Below, piece by piece: positions 21,222 through 27,873 of a stretch of 33,810 nt of DNA. How positions within the stretch are numbered: the first letter of the stretch is position 1; each line of letters begins with the position of its first letter. Made by a program: the position numbers and the translations under genes. The notes under the pieces were generated by a model. The model had not been told where the DNA came from and ran no database searches. It saw only the letters and a program-made list of their open reading frames with translations. Origin of the DNA: Planctomycetales bacterium (lineage in GTDB: Bacteria; Planctomycetota; JAKEIC01); contig JAKEIC010000249.1 in assembly GCA_022614695.1 (NCBI GenBank), positions 1 to 33,810 on the forward strand. Direction: 5' to 3'.

Positions 21222-24038
21222 TTAAGTGGTCGTGAAGGCCGGGAACATGCCCGACGGCGTGCGGCGGGGCTCGGCGGAGGCCGCGGGGCCGGCCGTCCGG
21301 ACGCCCACGAGGAGCGCGCACGCCAGCCGCTCGGGAGGGAGGGGGGCGACGCCCGTCCTCCGTGCGAGGGCGGCCTTCGCGCGCTCCTCGCGGCTCCGGA
21401 GGGCCCGGCGGCGGGCCTCCTCGGCCCGGATCGCGATCGCCACGTTCTCGCCCTCGGCGGCCCGGGCGCGCAAGCCCTCCTCGCGCCTCGCGATCTCGCC
21501 CTCCTTCGCCGCGACGTACCGGGAGCGAGCGGCGTCGAGGGGCCGCGCGTCGGCCTCGCGCTCGGCCCGCCGCTCGGCGGCGAGCCTCTCGGCCTCGACG
21601 GCCGCGGCCCGAGCCGCGGTCTCGAGGAGCGCCTCCGCGTGGTCCGAGAGGGCGCGGGCCCGCGCCTCGTCGGGGCCGCCGGGGGGGGGCGGCGCTGCGG
21701 CCGGAGGGAGCGCCACGGCGCGGCCGATCTGCGTCCCTCCCCCCGCCCGCACACGGACGGGCAGCAGAGCCGACTCCTCGCCCCCGCCCGGCTCGCGGAC
21801 CCGGACCCGGAAGAGCGCCCACAGCCCGTCGCCGTCCGCCTCCCCCGGTATCCAGAGGGTCTCCGGGGCGCCCGGCGGCGCCTCCAGCACCCGCCGCGCC
21901 TCGCCCTGCACCAGCGCGTGGCCCGGGTCGAGGAGCGCGGCGCCGGTTCCCCCCGTGCCTAGAGACCGCGCCGCGTCGAAGGCGACCAGCTCCGGGACCG
22001 GGACGGTCGCGCCGGGGAGCCGCAGACGGAACGTCCCGGCCGCCCGGCCGCGCTCCAACGATCCCCCGCGCGCCGCGGCGGCCCGGGCGACGAACTCGCG
22101 CACGGCCGCGGCCCCGGGGCGGACGGCGAGGCTCCGGCGGAGGAGCGAGGTCGCCCGCGCCGGGTCGTGCGTCGGGATCGCGGCGGAGAATCCCTTCTCG
22201 ACGGTCTCGGCCATCCGACGCCGTTCCTCGATCGCGCGGGCGACATGGTCGGCGGTCACGCGCGGCGGCTCGTCGGCCGCCAGGGCGTCCATGAGCATGT
22301 CCGCGAGGCTCACGCCCGAGAGCACCGCGCCGAGCACCTCGGAGACCCGGCCTCCGAGGGCCCTCTCCATCCGCCTCACCTTCTCCGAGAGGAGGTCGAA
22401 GATCGCCCCCTCGCGCGTGTCGGCCACCTGCAGGTTCCAGACCCTCACCTCGCGCCGCTGCCCGTAGCGGTGCAGCCGCCCGATCCTCTGGTCTATCCGG
22501 TTGGGGTTCCACGGCAGCTCGTAGTTCACGAGGCGGTGGCAGTGGGCGTGGAGGTTCAGCCCCTCGCCGGCGGCGTCCGTCGCGACGAGGAGCGCCGGTC
22601 CGGGCCGCGTGAACTCCTCCACGATCCGGCGGCGGTCGTTCACCGGGACCCCGCCGTGGATCACCAGCGGGCGGTGGTGGGCGAGGAGCTTCCCCGCGAG
22701 GTGCTCGAGGGTGTCCCGGTACTCCGTGAAGACGAGGAGTTTCCCGTGGGGCTCCTCCGCGCGGAGCCCGTCGGCGAACCGCCGGAGCGTCGCGCCCTTC
22801 GAGTCCCCGCGCGCGAGCACGGCGTCGCAACGACGGAGCAGCCCCTCGACCGCAAGCGCCTCGTCCTCTCCGTCCCCGATGGGTCCGCCGGGTCCGCCGG
22901 GTCCGCCGGGGCGGCGCGGCGCCCGGGTCCCCTCGAGCCGCCGCTCGATTGCGGCGATCTCCTGGAGGCGGGAGTCGTCGAGGTCCTCGGGCTCGTCGCA
23001 GGCCGCCTCGTAAGCCGCGAGGTCGGCCGCCGAGGGCGGGGCGGAGGGGGCGTCCCGCAGCGCGTCGAGCCGCCGCCGGAGCGACTCGCGGAGCGCCCAG
23101 ACCGAGGAGACGAGCCGCTTCTGCAGCAGCACCATGGCGAACCCGCCCACCACGTCGTTCTCGGCCCGGGCCGCCCGGTACCGCTCCCGGATGTGGTCCG
23201 TCACCGCCTCGTAGAGGGCCCGCTCGTCCTCGCGGAACTCGACGGCGAGGGTCTTGACCCGCCGCGGGAGGAAGACCGGCTTCCCGGCGGCGTCGCGGAT
23301 CTCGCCCTTCCCGCGCCGGATCATGAGGCCCCGGAGCCGCGCGGGCGGGACGGCCCCCTCTTCCGGGAGGAGGAACGGGTCCAGCAGCGCGACGAGGCCC
23401 TGGAAGGCCACCTCGTCCCCGTGGTGCGGCGTCGCCGTGAGCAGGACGAGCGACTCCGTCGCGTCCGAGAGCGCCTCCCCGAGCCGGTAGCGCTCGGTCC
23501 TCGAGAGGTGGCCCGCGACGAGGGCGAGCCCGAGCTTGTGGGCCTCGTCCACCACGACCAGGTCCCAGTCCACGGCCGTGGCCTCGGCGGCGACCTCGGC
23601 CCGCTTCAGGTAGTCGAGCGAGGTGAGGACCCGCGTGTGGTACCCCCACGGGTTCGCGCCGGGGGGGAGCGCGGCCCGGAGCCGCTTCACCGTCGCGGCG
23701 TCGTACACGTGGAACGTCTCCCCGAACTTCTCGGCCATCTCGGCCAACCACTGGTCCCGCAGCGCGGCCGGGACGACCACGAGCGTCCGCCGGGCGCGCC
23801 CGCGCGCGGCGAGCTCCGAGATCAGGAGGCCGGCCTGGACCGTCTTCCCGAGCCCCACGTCGTCCGCCAGCAGGAACCGGCACCGGGGCGCCGAGACCAT
23901 CCGGTGGACCGCCTCGACTTGGTACGGCTCCGGCGCGACCCTCACGCGGGCGAGGGCCCCGACGGTGTCGGCGCCGACCGTGGGGTGGAGGAGCCGCGCG
24001 GCCAGGGTCCGGAGGTGGACGGACGGGGAGCCGGGCAT
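21222..24038 (-). CDS. SNF2-family helicase (HepA/RapA-like, DrmD-like)
   Basis: 938 residues. Q-motif-like Y-Q at 39-40, Walker A D-D-V-G-L-G-K-T (59-66), D-E-A-H (164-167), T-A-T-P-H-H-G-D (201-208), motif V A-T-D-A-A-G-E-G-L-N-L (about 486-496), motif VI Q-R-I-G-R-L-H-R-Y-G-Q (517-527). A low-complexity G-G-P linker (about 378-387) separates the two helicase lobes. The C-terminal 350 residues hold an Arg/Glu/Ala-rich coiled-coil-like stretch. Such ATPases include RapA (RNA polymerase recycling) and DrmD of the DISARM defence system. No methyltransferase, drmA, drmB or drmC gene is present nearby, so I do not call DISARM. ATG at 24036-24038 lacks a Shine-Dalgarno (CTCCTCC precedes it). Confidence 0.85.
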   Translation of the reverse strand: MPGSPSVHLRTLAARLLHPTVGADTVGALARVRVAPEPYQVEAVHRMVSAPRCRFLLADDVGLGKTVQAGLLISELAARGRARRTLVVVPAALRDQWLAEMAEKFGETFHVYDAATVKRLRAALPPGANPWGYHTRVLTSLDYLKRAEVAAEATAVDWDLVVVDEAHKLGLALVAGHLSRTERYRLGEALSDATESLVLLTATPHHGDEVAFQGLVALLDPFLLPEEGAVPPARLRGLMIRRGKGEIRDAAGKPVFLPRRVKTLAVEFREDERALYEAVTDHIRERYRAARAENDVVGGFAMVLLQKRLVSSVWALRESLRRRLDALRDAPSAPPSAADLAAYEAACDEPEDLDDSRLQEIAAIERRLEGTRAPRRPGGPGGPGGPIGDGEDEALAVEGLLRRCDAVLARGDSKGATLRRFADGLRAEEPHGKLLVFTEYRDTLEHLAGKLLAHHRPLVIHGGVPVNDRRRIVEEFTRPGPALLVATDAAGEGLNLHAHCHRLVNYELPWNPNRIDQRIGRLHRYGQRREVRVWNLQVADTREGAIFDLLSEKVRRMERALGGRVSEVLGAVLSGVSLADMLMDALAADEPPRVTADHVARAIEERRRMAETVEKGFSAAIPTHDPARATSLLRRSLAVRPGAAAVREFVARAAAARGGSLERGRAAGTFRLRLPGATVPVPELVAFDAARSLGTGGTGAALLDPGHALVQGEARRVLEAPPGAPETLWIPGEADGDGLWALFRVRVREPGGGEESALLPVRVRAGGGTQIGRAVALPPAAAPPPPGGPDEARARALSDHAEALLETAARAAAVEAERLAAERRAEREADARPLDAARSRYVAAKEGEIARREEGLRARAAEGENVAIAIRAEEARRRALRSREERAKAALARRTGVAPLPPERLACALLVGVRTAGPAASAEPRRTPSGMFPAFTTT
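22882..22908. repeat. Three tandem copies of a 9-bp unit inside the helicase gene
   Basis: The unit ggtccgccg occurs three times head to tail and encodes the G-G-P repeats of the inter-lobe linker. The unit length is a multiple of three, so copy-number change would only alter linker length. Confidence 0.85.
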
Positions 24039-24078
24039 CCGGAGGAGATTTCGGCCGCCGCCGGGGGGCGGCTTGAGC

Positions 24079-25125
24079 CTACGGACCCCTGCGGGAGGGC
24101 GCGCCCGTGGGGGCCGCCCGTCCCGCGGCCTCCGCCTCGAGCGCCGCCCGCACCTCCGCCGGCCAGACGTAGATCTCCCGGAGGGCCGCGCCGAGCGCCC
24201 GGCGGCTCCGCCGCTTGCGGTCCTCCTCGGCGACGACGGACGCCGCGTCGTCCCAGGCCTCGCCGAGCGGCTGGAGGTCCACCCGCGGCCGTCGCACGAG
24301 CCGGACCAGGTGCCAGGCCCGACCCTCCCCCTGCCCGTCGAGGATCGGCTCCGTGACCCCGCCTTCCGGCAGCCCCTCGAGGGCCCGCTGGACGAGCGGG
24401 TGCTTCGCGAACGACTTCTCCGTCGTGCGGTAGGGCCACGGGGTCACGTACACCAACTGGCGGTCGGGGAACGCGCGGGCCACCTCCGCCAGGTCCGAGG
24501 CCTTCCCGAGCGCCTCGCGCACGGGCCCGGCCAGCGGCGGCGGGGCGCCTCGCTCCCCGGCGAGCGGGAGCTGCGCGTACCAGAGATCCCCCGGGATGTC
24601 CTTCCGATACCGATCCAAGTGGCGGGAGTACCAGGTCTCGACGCCTCCCGGGCGGGAGAGGTGCGTGAGCCTCTCCCGCTCGGTGATGCCCTCGACTTCC
24701 GGGCCGATCACCAGCCGCCTCACGAAGAGCTGGACCGTCGCCTCCTGGCGCTGGTCCTCCTCGTAGTCCACGAGGGAGCGGCCGAACGTGCGGATGCTCT
24801 TCAGGTACTCGCCCGCGTCGTCGAAGCGCCGGATCTGGCGCTCCTTCTCGCGCGCCAGCATCTCGGGCGGCGCGACGAACCCCTCCCGGCGCGCCATCAG
24901 GTAGAGGATCACGTGCTTGGCGAGGAGAAGCCTCTGGGTCTCGAGGAGCGCGCGCTGCTTCTGGCCCGGCGCCGCCTCGAGGTCCCCCGTCTTCCTCCGG
25001 ACCTCCTCCCAGGTGTAGACCCGCCTCTCGACGACGAGCGCGATCGGATCCTGGAGGTCGGGGCGGGCGCTCTCAGCCCCGGCGAGGAGCGCGGAGGCCA
25101 CGGCGAGACCCGCGATGATTCGCAC
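24079..25125 (-). CDS. Secreted SurA/PpiC-like protein
   Basis: 348 residues from GTG 25123-25125. An N-terminal signal peptide (V-R-I-I-A-G-L-A-V-A-S-A-L-L-A-G-A) is followed by a SurA-N-type segment (P-I-A-L-V-V-E-R-R-V-Y-T-W-E-E-V) and long charged helices. The C-terminal part has the rotamase-like pattern L-V-Q-R-A-L-E-G-L-P-E-G-G-V-T-E-P-I then W-H-L-V-R-L-V. The parvulin core is short and probably divergent, so a chaperone-like role in the periplasm is more likely than strong isomerase activity; this is inference. A -10-like TACGAT ends 6 nt before the GTG, which supports this start over the GTG 18 bp upstream and suggests a leaderless mRNA. It lies 40 bp before the helicase gene. Confidence 0.7.
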   Translation of the reverse strand: MRIIAGLAVASALLAGAESARPDLQDPIALVVERRVYTWEEVRRKTGDLEAAPGQKQRALLETQRLLLAKHVILYLMARREGFVAPPEMLAREKERQIRRFDDAGEYLKSIRTFGRSLVDYEEDQRQEATVQLFVRRLVIGPEVEGITERERLTHLSRPGGVETWYSRHLDRYRKDIPGDLWYAQLPLAGERGAPPPLAGPVREALGKASDLAEVARAFPDRQLVYVTPWPYRTTEKSFAKHPLVQRALEGLPEGGVTEPILDGQGEGRAWHLVRLVRRPRVDLQPLGEAWDDAASVVAEEDRKRRSRRALGAALREIYVWPAEVRAALEAEAAGRAAPTGAPSRRGP

Positions 25126-25131
25126 GCGGGA

Positions 25132-25137
25132 ATCGTA
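25132..25137 (-). promoter_or_regulatory. Possible -10 element of the SurA-like gene
   Basis: Minus-strand TACGAT ending 6 nt before the GTG start; transcription would begin at or next to the start codon. No good -35 is visible. Confidence 0.35.
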
Positions 25138-25164
25138 ACACACCGCCGGTCTGGGGCTCCCGCG

Positions 25165-25267
25165 AACCGCAGAGACGCGGAGGACGCAGAGGGAGAGGGG
25201 CGAGAGGTGCGTTCCGTCGACTAGACCCGCTGAATTCCGACTCCGCGGGCTCCGCGTCTCCGCGGTT
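25165..25267. repeat. Long inverted repeat of a dispersed-repeat type
   Basis: Arms aaccgcagagacgcggag (25165-25182) and its complement (25250-25267) match at 17 of 18 positions, and weaker pairing extends about 10 bp further into the loop. The rest of the 153-bp gap between the SurA-like and amidotransferase-like genes holds no gene. Sequences of the form accgcagagacgcggaggacgc are, as I recall, widely dispersed in several bacterial phyla and often mis-annotated as small proteins. Here it lies just past the stop of the amidotransferase-like gene and could act as a 3' stem. Confidence 0.7.
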
Positions 25268-25278
25268 GACTCCCTGGT

Positions 25279-26064
25279 TTACCGCCCCGCCGGCGGGAAG
25301 CGGCCCGAGCCCCGCCGGGGCGCGCCCCGGGCCGCCGCGGCCTCCAGTTCCTCGGCTTCCACGACGCCGCCGGCGGCCGTGGCGGAGAGGACCGCGTCGG
25401 GCCCGATCTCGAGCCAGCCCGCCTCGCGGTCGAACGGGCGGGTCGAGACGTACAGCCCGCCCGTCGGGACGGGGCGCCACGAGAGGGGCAGCCCGCGGCG
25501 GGCCGCCGCGAGCACCTCGCCGTCGGTCGCGACGAGCGCCGCCGCGGGGCGCTCCGAGGCCCAGGCGTCCGCGGCGATGCGCTCTGCGCGGGCGAGCGAC
25601 GCGGCCACGGCCGCGCGCAGGACATCGGCCGACGGGGGGCCGCCCGGGGCGAGCCTCTGCAGGGTGGCGAGGAAGAGGGCGAGGAGAGCCTCGGCGTCCG
25701 AGCCGGTCGGCACCTGGCCCCGGAGGGGCTCCGGGACGTCCTCGTGGATGCGCTCCCGGAGCCCGGAGAGCGCCGGGAGCCGGACGTCGGCCGCGAAGAG
25801 CCACCGGAAGAACCGGATCGGCCGCCCCGGGACGCCGAGGGCGGCGAGCACCGCGTCCCCGATCGCCTCCCCGGCTGCCGCGGCGTAGGCGGCGTCCTCC
25901 CCGGGGACGCCGGCACCCGCGCGGGCGTCCCCGGTCTCGCCCGCGAGCCACGCGACGCCCCAGCCGGGGGCCCTCTCCCCGCCTTCCAGCTCCGAGCGCC
26001 CGGCCGCGACCAGGGAAGCCGCCGCGGTCGCGCGCGGCCCGAGATAGGCGAAGACGGCGGGCAT
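25279..26064 (-). CDS. Class II glutamine-amidotransferase-like protein lacking the catalytic cysteine
   Basis: 261 residues from ATG 26062-26064. The start M-P-A-V-F-A-Y-L-G-P aligns by eye with M-C-R-F-L-A-Y-L-G-P of the EgtC/YafJ class II amidotransferases, but the nucleophile Cys2 is Pro. P-G-W-G-V-A-W (33-39) corresponds to D-G-W-G-V-G-W. W-L-F-A-A-D-V (88-94) corresponds to W-x-F-x-H-N-G, so the oxyanion Asn-Gly pair is lost too. T-G-S-D-A-E-A-L-L-A-L (120-130) corresponds to the T-D-S-E segment, and L-Y-V-S-T-R-P-F-D near the C terminus to the family's terminal strand. I infer a catalytically dead Ntn-fold paralogue with unknown role. TAGGAT ends 8 nt before the ATG. Confidence 0.65.
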   Translation of the reverse strand: MPAVFAYLGPRATAAASLVAAGRSELEGGERAPGWGVAWLAGETGDARAGAGVPGEDAAYAAAAGEAIGDAVLAALGVPGRPIRFFRWLFAADVRLPALSGLRERIHEDVPEPLRGQVPTGSDAEALLALFLATLQRLAPGGPPSADVLRAAVAASLARAERIAADAWASERPAAALVATDGEVLAAARRGLPLSWRPVPTGGLYVSTRPFDREAGWLEIGPDAVLSATAAGGVVEAEELEAAAARGAPRRGSGRFPPAGR

Positions 26065-26072
26065 CGGCGGGG

Positions 26073-26078
26073 ATCCTA
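26073..26078 (-). promoter_or_regulatory. Possible -10 element of the amidotransferase-like gene
   Basis: Minus-strand TAGGAT ending 8 nt before the ATG, next to the large palindrome. No clear -35 is seen, partly because that position falls in the palindrome. Confidence 0.3.
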
Positions 26079-26083
26079 CCCCC

Positions 26084-26140
26084 TCTAACTCGCGTAGTTC
26101 GCGCACGGCTTGTGCCGTCGCGCGAATGATGCGAGTTAGA
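26084..26140. repeat. Large imperfect palindrome spanning the fabL-like stop codon
   Basis: Arms of about 26 nt (26084-26109 and 26114-26140) flank a 4-nt loop (ttgt). Pairing blocks are tctaactcgc, ttcgcgc and acggc, interrupted by a 4-nt mismatch bubble and one bulge. It contains the stop codon of the upstream minus-strand gene and fills the 71-bp gap. There is no U-tract. It could be a transcript-stabilising or terminating stem or a REP-like element. Confidence 0.8.
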
Positions 26141-26957
26141 CCACGAACTCGGCCCCGTCCACGCCGATCACGTTCCCCGTCGTCCACGAGGAGTCCGGGT
26201 GGCACAGGAGGCCGATCATCCCGGCGACGTCCTCGGGCCGCGTGAGCCGGCGGTGCGGGTTCCCCTTGCGGGCCGCCTCGATCATCTCGACGTGGCCGGG
26301 GATCTTGCGGAGGGCGGGAGTGTCGGTGACGCCCGCGCGGATGGCGTTCACCGCGATCCCCCGCGGGGCGAGCTCGACCGCGAGCTGCCGGACGTAGGAC
26401 TCGAGGGCGGACTTGGCCGCCGAGACCGCGCCGTAGGTGGGCCAGACCCGCGCCCCTCCCGCGCTCGTCATGGCGAGCACGCGGCTCCCCTCTGCGAGGA
26501 GCCCCTTCGCCACGAGGTCCTGCGTCCAGTAGACGAGGCTGTTGGCCATGACGTCGAGGGTCATCTCCAGGGAGGCGCGCGTGATGGCTTCCTCCGCGCC
26601 GTTCCCCGTGGACGAGACGAACGGCTTGAGGGCGCCGAACGCCAGGGAGTGGAACAGGAGCCGGATCGGCCGGGTCTTCCCGTCGGGTGCCCGCGATTTC
26701 TCGGCGAGCGCCGAGACGACCTCCGCCCGCCTCGCGTCCTCCGCGGCGTTCGCGTTCCAGAAGAGCGCCTCGCGCCCGGAGTCCCGGATCGCGGCGACCA
26801 CCTCCTCGACGTGGGGAAGGGTCGCCTTCCGGTCGAGGTGGACCCCCGCGACGTTGTAGCCGGACTTCGAGAGGTGCCGCGCCGTGGCCTCCCCGAAGCC
26901 GCTGCTTGCCCCGAGGATCAGGACCCAGGAGTTGTCCGTCGTCGGCTGCCCGGCCAT
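26136..26957 (-). CDS. fabL: Enoyl-ACP reductase, FabL/FabI-like SDR
   Basis: 273 residues from ATG 26955-26957. Short-chain dehydrogenase fold with a classical G-A-S-S-G-F-G (16-22) nucleotide motif, and Y175/K182 separated by six residues (Y-G-A-V-S-A-A-K). The Y-x6-K spacing marks divergent enoyl-ACP reductases (FabI, InhA, FabL) rather than ordinary Y-x3-K SDRs. The C-terminal W-T-T-G-N-V-I-G-V-D-G-A-E is typical. The predicted role is the last reductive step of type II fatty-acid elongation using NAD(P)H. FabL is preferred over FabI because of the classical glycine motif; an unrelated SDR is possible. A promoter at 26968-26996 would give an almost leaderless mRNA, consistent with the absence of a Shine-Dalgarno. 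Confidence 0.75.
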   Translation of the reverse strand: MAGQPTTDNSWVLILGASSGFGEATARHLSKSGYNVAGVHLDRKATLPHVEEVVAAIRDSGREALFWNANAAEDARRAEVVSALAEKSRAPDGKTRPIRLLFHSLAFGALKPFVSSTGNGAEEAITRASLEMTLDVMANSLVYWTQDLVAKGLLAEGSRVLAMTSAGGARVWPTYGAVSAAKSALESYVRQLAVELAPRGIAVNAIRAGVTDTPALRKIPGHVEMIEAARKGNPHRRLTRPEDVAGMIGLLCHPDSSWTTGNVIGVDGAEFVV

Positions 26958-26967
26958 GGGGCGCGGG

Positions 26968-26996
26968 ATTCTACGCGTCATCCCCCGACCCGGCAA
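26968..26996 (-). promoter_or_regulatory. Promoter of the fabL-like gene
   Basis: Minus-strand TTGCCG (26991-26996), 17-bp spacer, TAGAAT (26968-26973). The -10 ends 10 nt before the ATG, so the leader would be only a few bases. Confidence 0.6.
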
Positions 26997-27270
26997 TGCC
27001 GGTCCGGGTCCCCCCGGGGTCCGGCTCAGTCTTTGCGCTCTCCATGCGCCTGCACTCCGGGAGCGGATGGGCGCGAAGGGAACGAATCGCCCAACTCGCG
27101 GATCAGAAATGTGTTAGGGTGCCGGGGCCAGGGAGGATGCGTGATCGGCGCGATGCTCGGAGGACCGCCTTGACAACGGCGCTGCCGAGAGGCCGCAACC
27201 GGATTACCAGGACCCGTATCCCCATCGGGCAGGGCGAGGTCTGGGCGGTTAATCCGTGCGGAGGCGGGAG
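26997..27270. other. Intergenic region between divergent fabL-like and sigma-factor genes
   Basis: About 270 bp with no convincing gene. It should hold the plus-strand promoter for the sigma factor. GGAAC at 27079-27083 followed after 16 bp by GGATCA (27100-27105) resembles an ECF-type promoter. A perfect TTGACA at 27170-27175 lacks a -10 at the right distance. Confidence 0.4.
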
Positions 27271-27873
27271 ATGAGCCGCCTCCCCACCGACCGCGAGCTC
27301 ATGACCCGCGTGTCGGTGGGCGGAGACCCGGCGGCGTACGAGGAGATCTTCCGGAGACACTATGGATCCCTGGTCGCCTTCTTCTACCGGATGCGCGGGG
27401 AGCGGCACGCCTCGGAGGATCTGGCGCAGGACGCGTTCCTCAGGCTCTGGAAGTACCGTTCCACCTACAAGCCGACGGGGTCGTTCGTGGGGTACCTGTT
27501 GACCTTGGCGCGCAACGTCTGGGCGGACCGCGCGGGACGGATGGCGCCCACGGTCGTGGAGGACGAGGTTCTCGACGCGTTCCCGGAGGGCCGCCCGGAG
27601 CCCGGCGAGGTGGCCGGCGCCGAGGAGGAGAAGGAGCGGGTTCGCCGGGCGGTGCTCGATCTCCCCGAAGCGTTGCGCGCGCCGCTCGTCCTCTCGCGGT
27701 TCCACGGCATGGAGTACAAGGAGATCGCGGAGGTCCTCTCGATCTCGGCGCGTACCGTGGAGGCTCGGATCTCCCGGGCCATGGACGGCATCATTCGCCG
27801 GCTCGGTCGCCTCCCGTCCGGCGGCACCCTGGCGCCCGAGGGCCCCGAGGGTGGTGGGGGGGCGCGCCCGTGA
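27271..27873 (+). CDS. ECF-family RNA polymerase sigma factor
   Basis: 200 residues from ATG 27271, which has GGAGG 6 nt upstream; an in-frame GTG at 27256 lies before that site. Region 2 shows Y-E-E-I-F-R-R-H-Y-G-S-L-V-A-F-F and D-L-A-Q-D-A-F-L-R-L-W. Region 4 shows L-P-E-A-L-R-A-P-L-V-L-S-R-F-H-G-M-E-Y-K-E-I-A-E-V-L-type helix-turn-helix and S-A-R-T-V-E-A-R-I. The C-terminal 25 residues are Gly/Pro-rich. The following anti-sigma gene overlaps by 4 bp (GTGA), the normal sign of a sigma/anti-sigma pair. Confidence 0.93.
   Translation: MSRLPTDRELMTRVSVGGDPAAYEEIFRRHYGSLVAFFYRMRGERHASEDLAQDAFLRLWKYRSTYKPTGSFVGYLLTLARNVWADRAGRMAPTVVEDEVLDAFPEGRPEPGEVAGAEEEKERVRRAVLDLPEALRAPLVLSRFHGMEYKEIAEVLSISARTVEARISRAMDGIIRRLGRLPSGGTLAPEGPEGGGGARP

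Noticed and set aside
19744-23883. Minus-strand frame of about 1380 codons across the helicase and PepSY-like genes
   Set aside because: Runs through two tRNA genes and two real genes in another frame; composition is Arg/Gly/Pro only.
21222-24038. DISARM or another defence island
   Set aside because: Only a DrmD-like helicase is present; no methyltransferase, drmA/B/C, nuclease, integrase or toxin gene is nearby.
27170-27175. Perfect TTGACA as the sigma-factor promoter
   Set aside because: No acceptable -10 hexamer 16-18 bp downstream.
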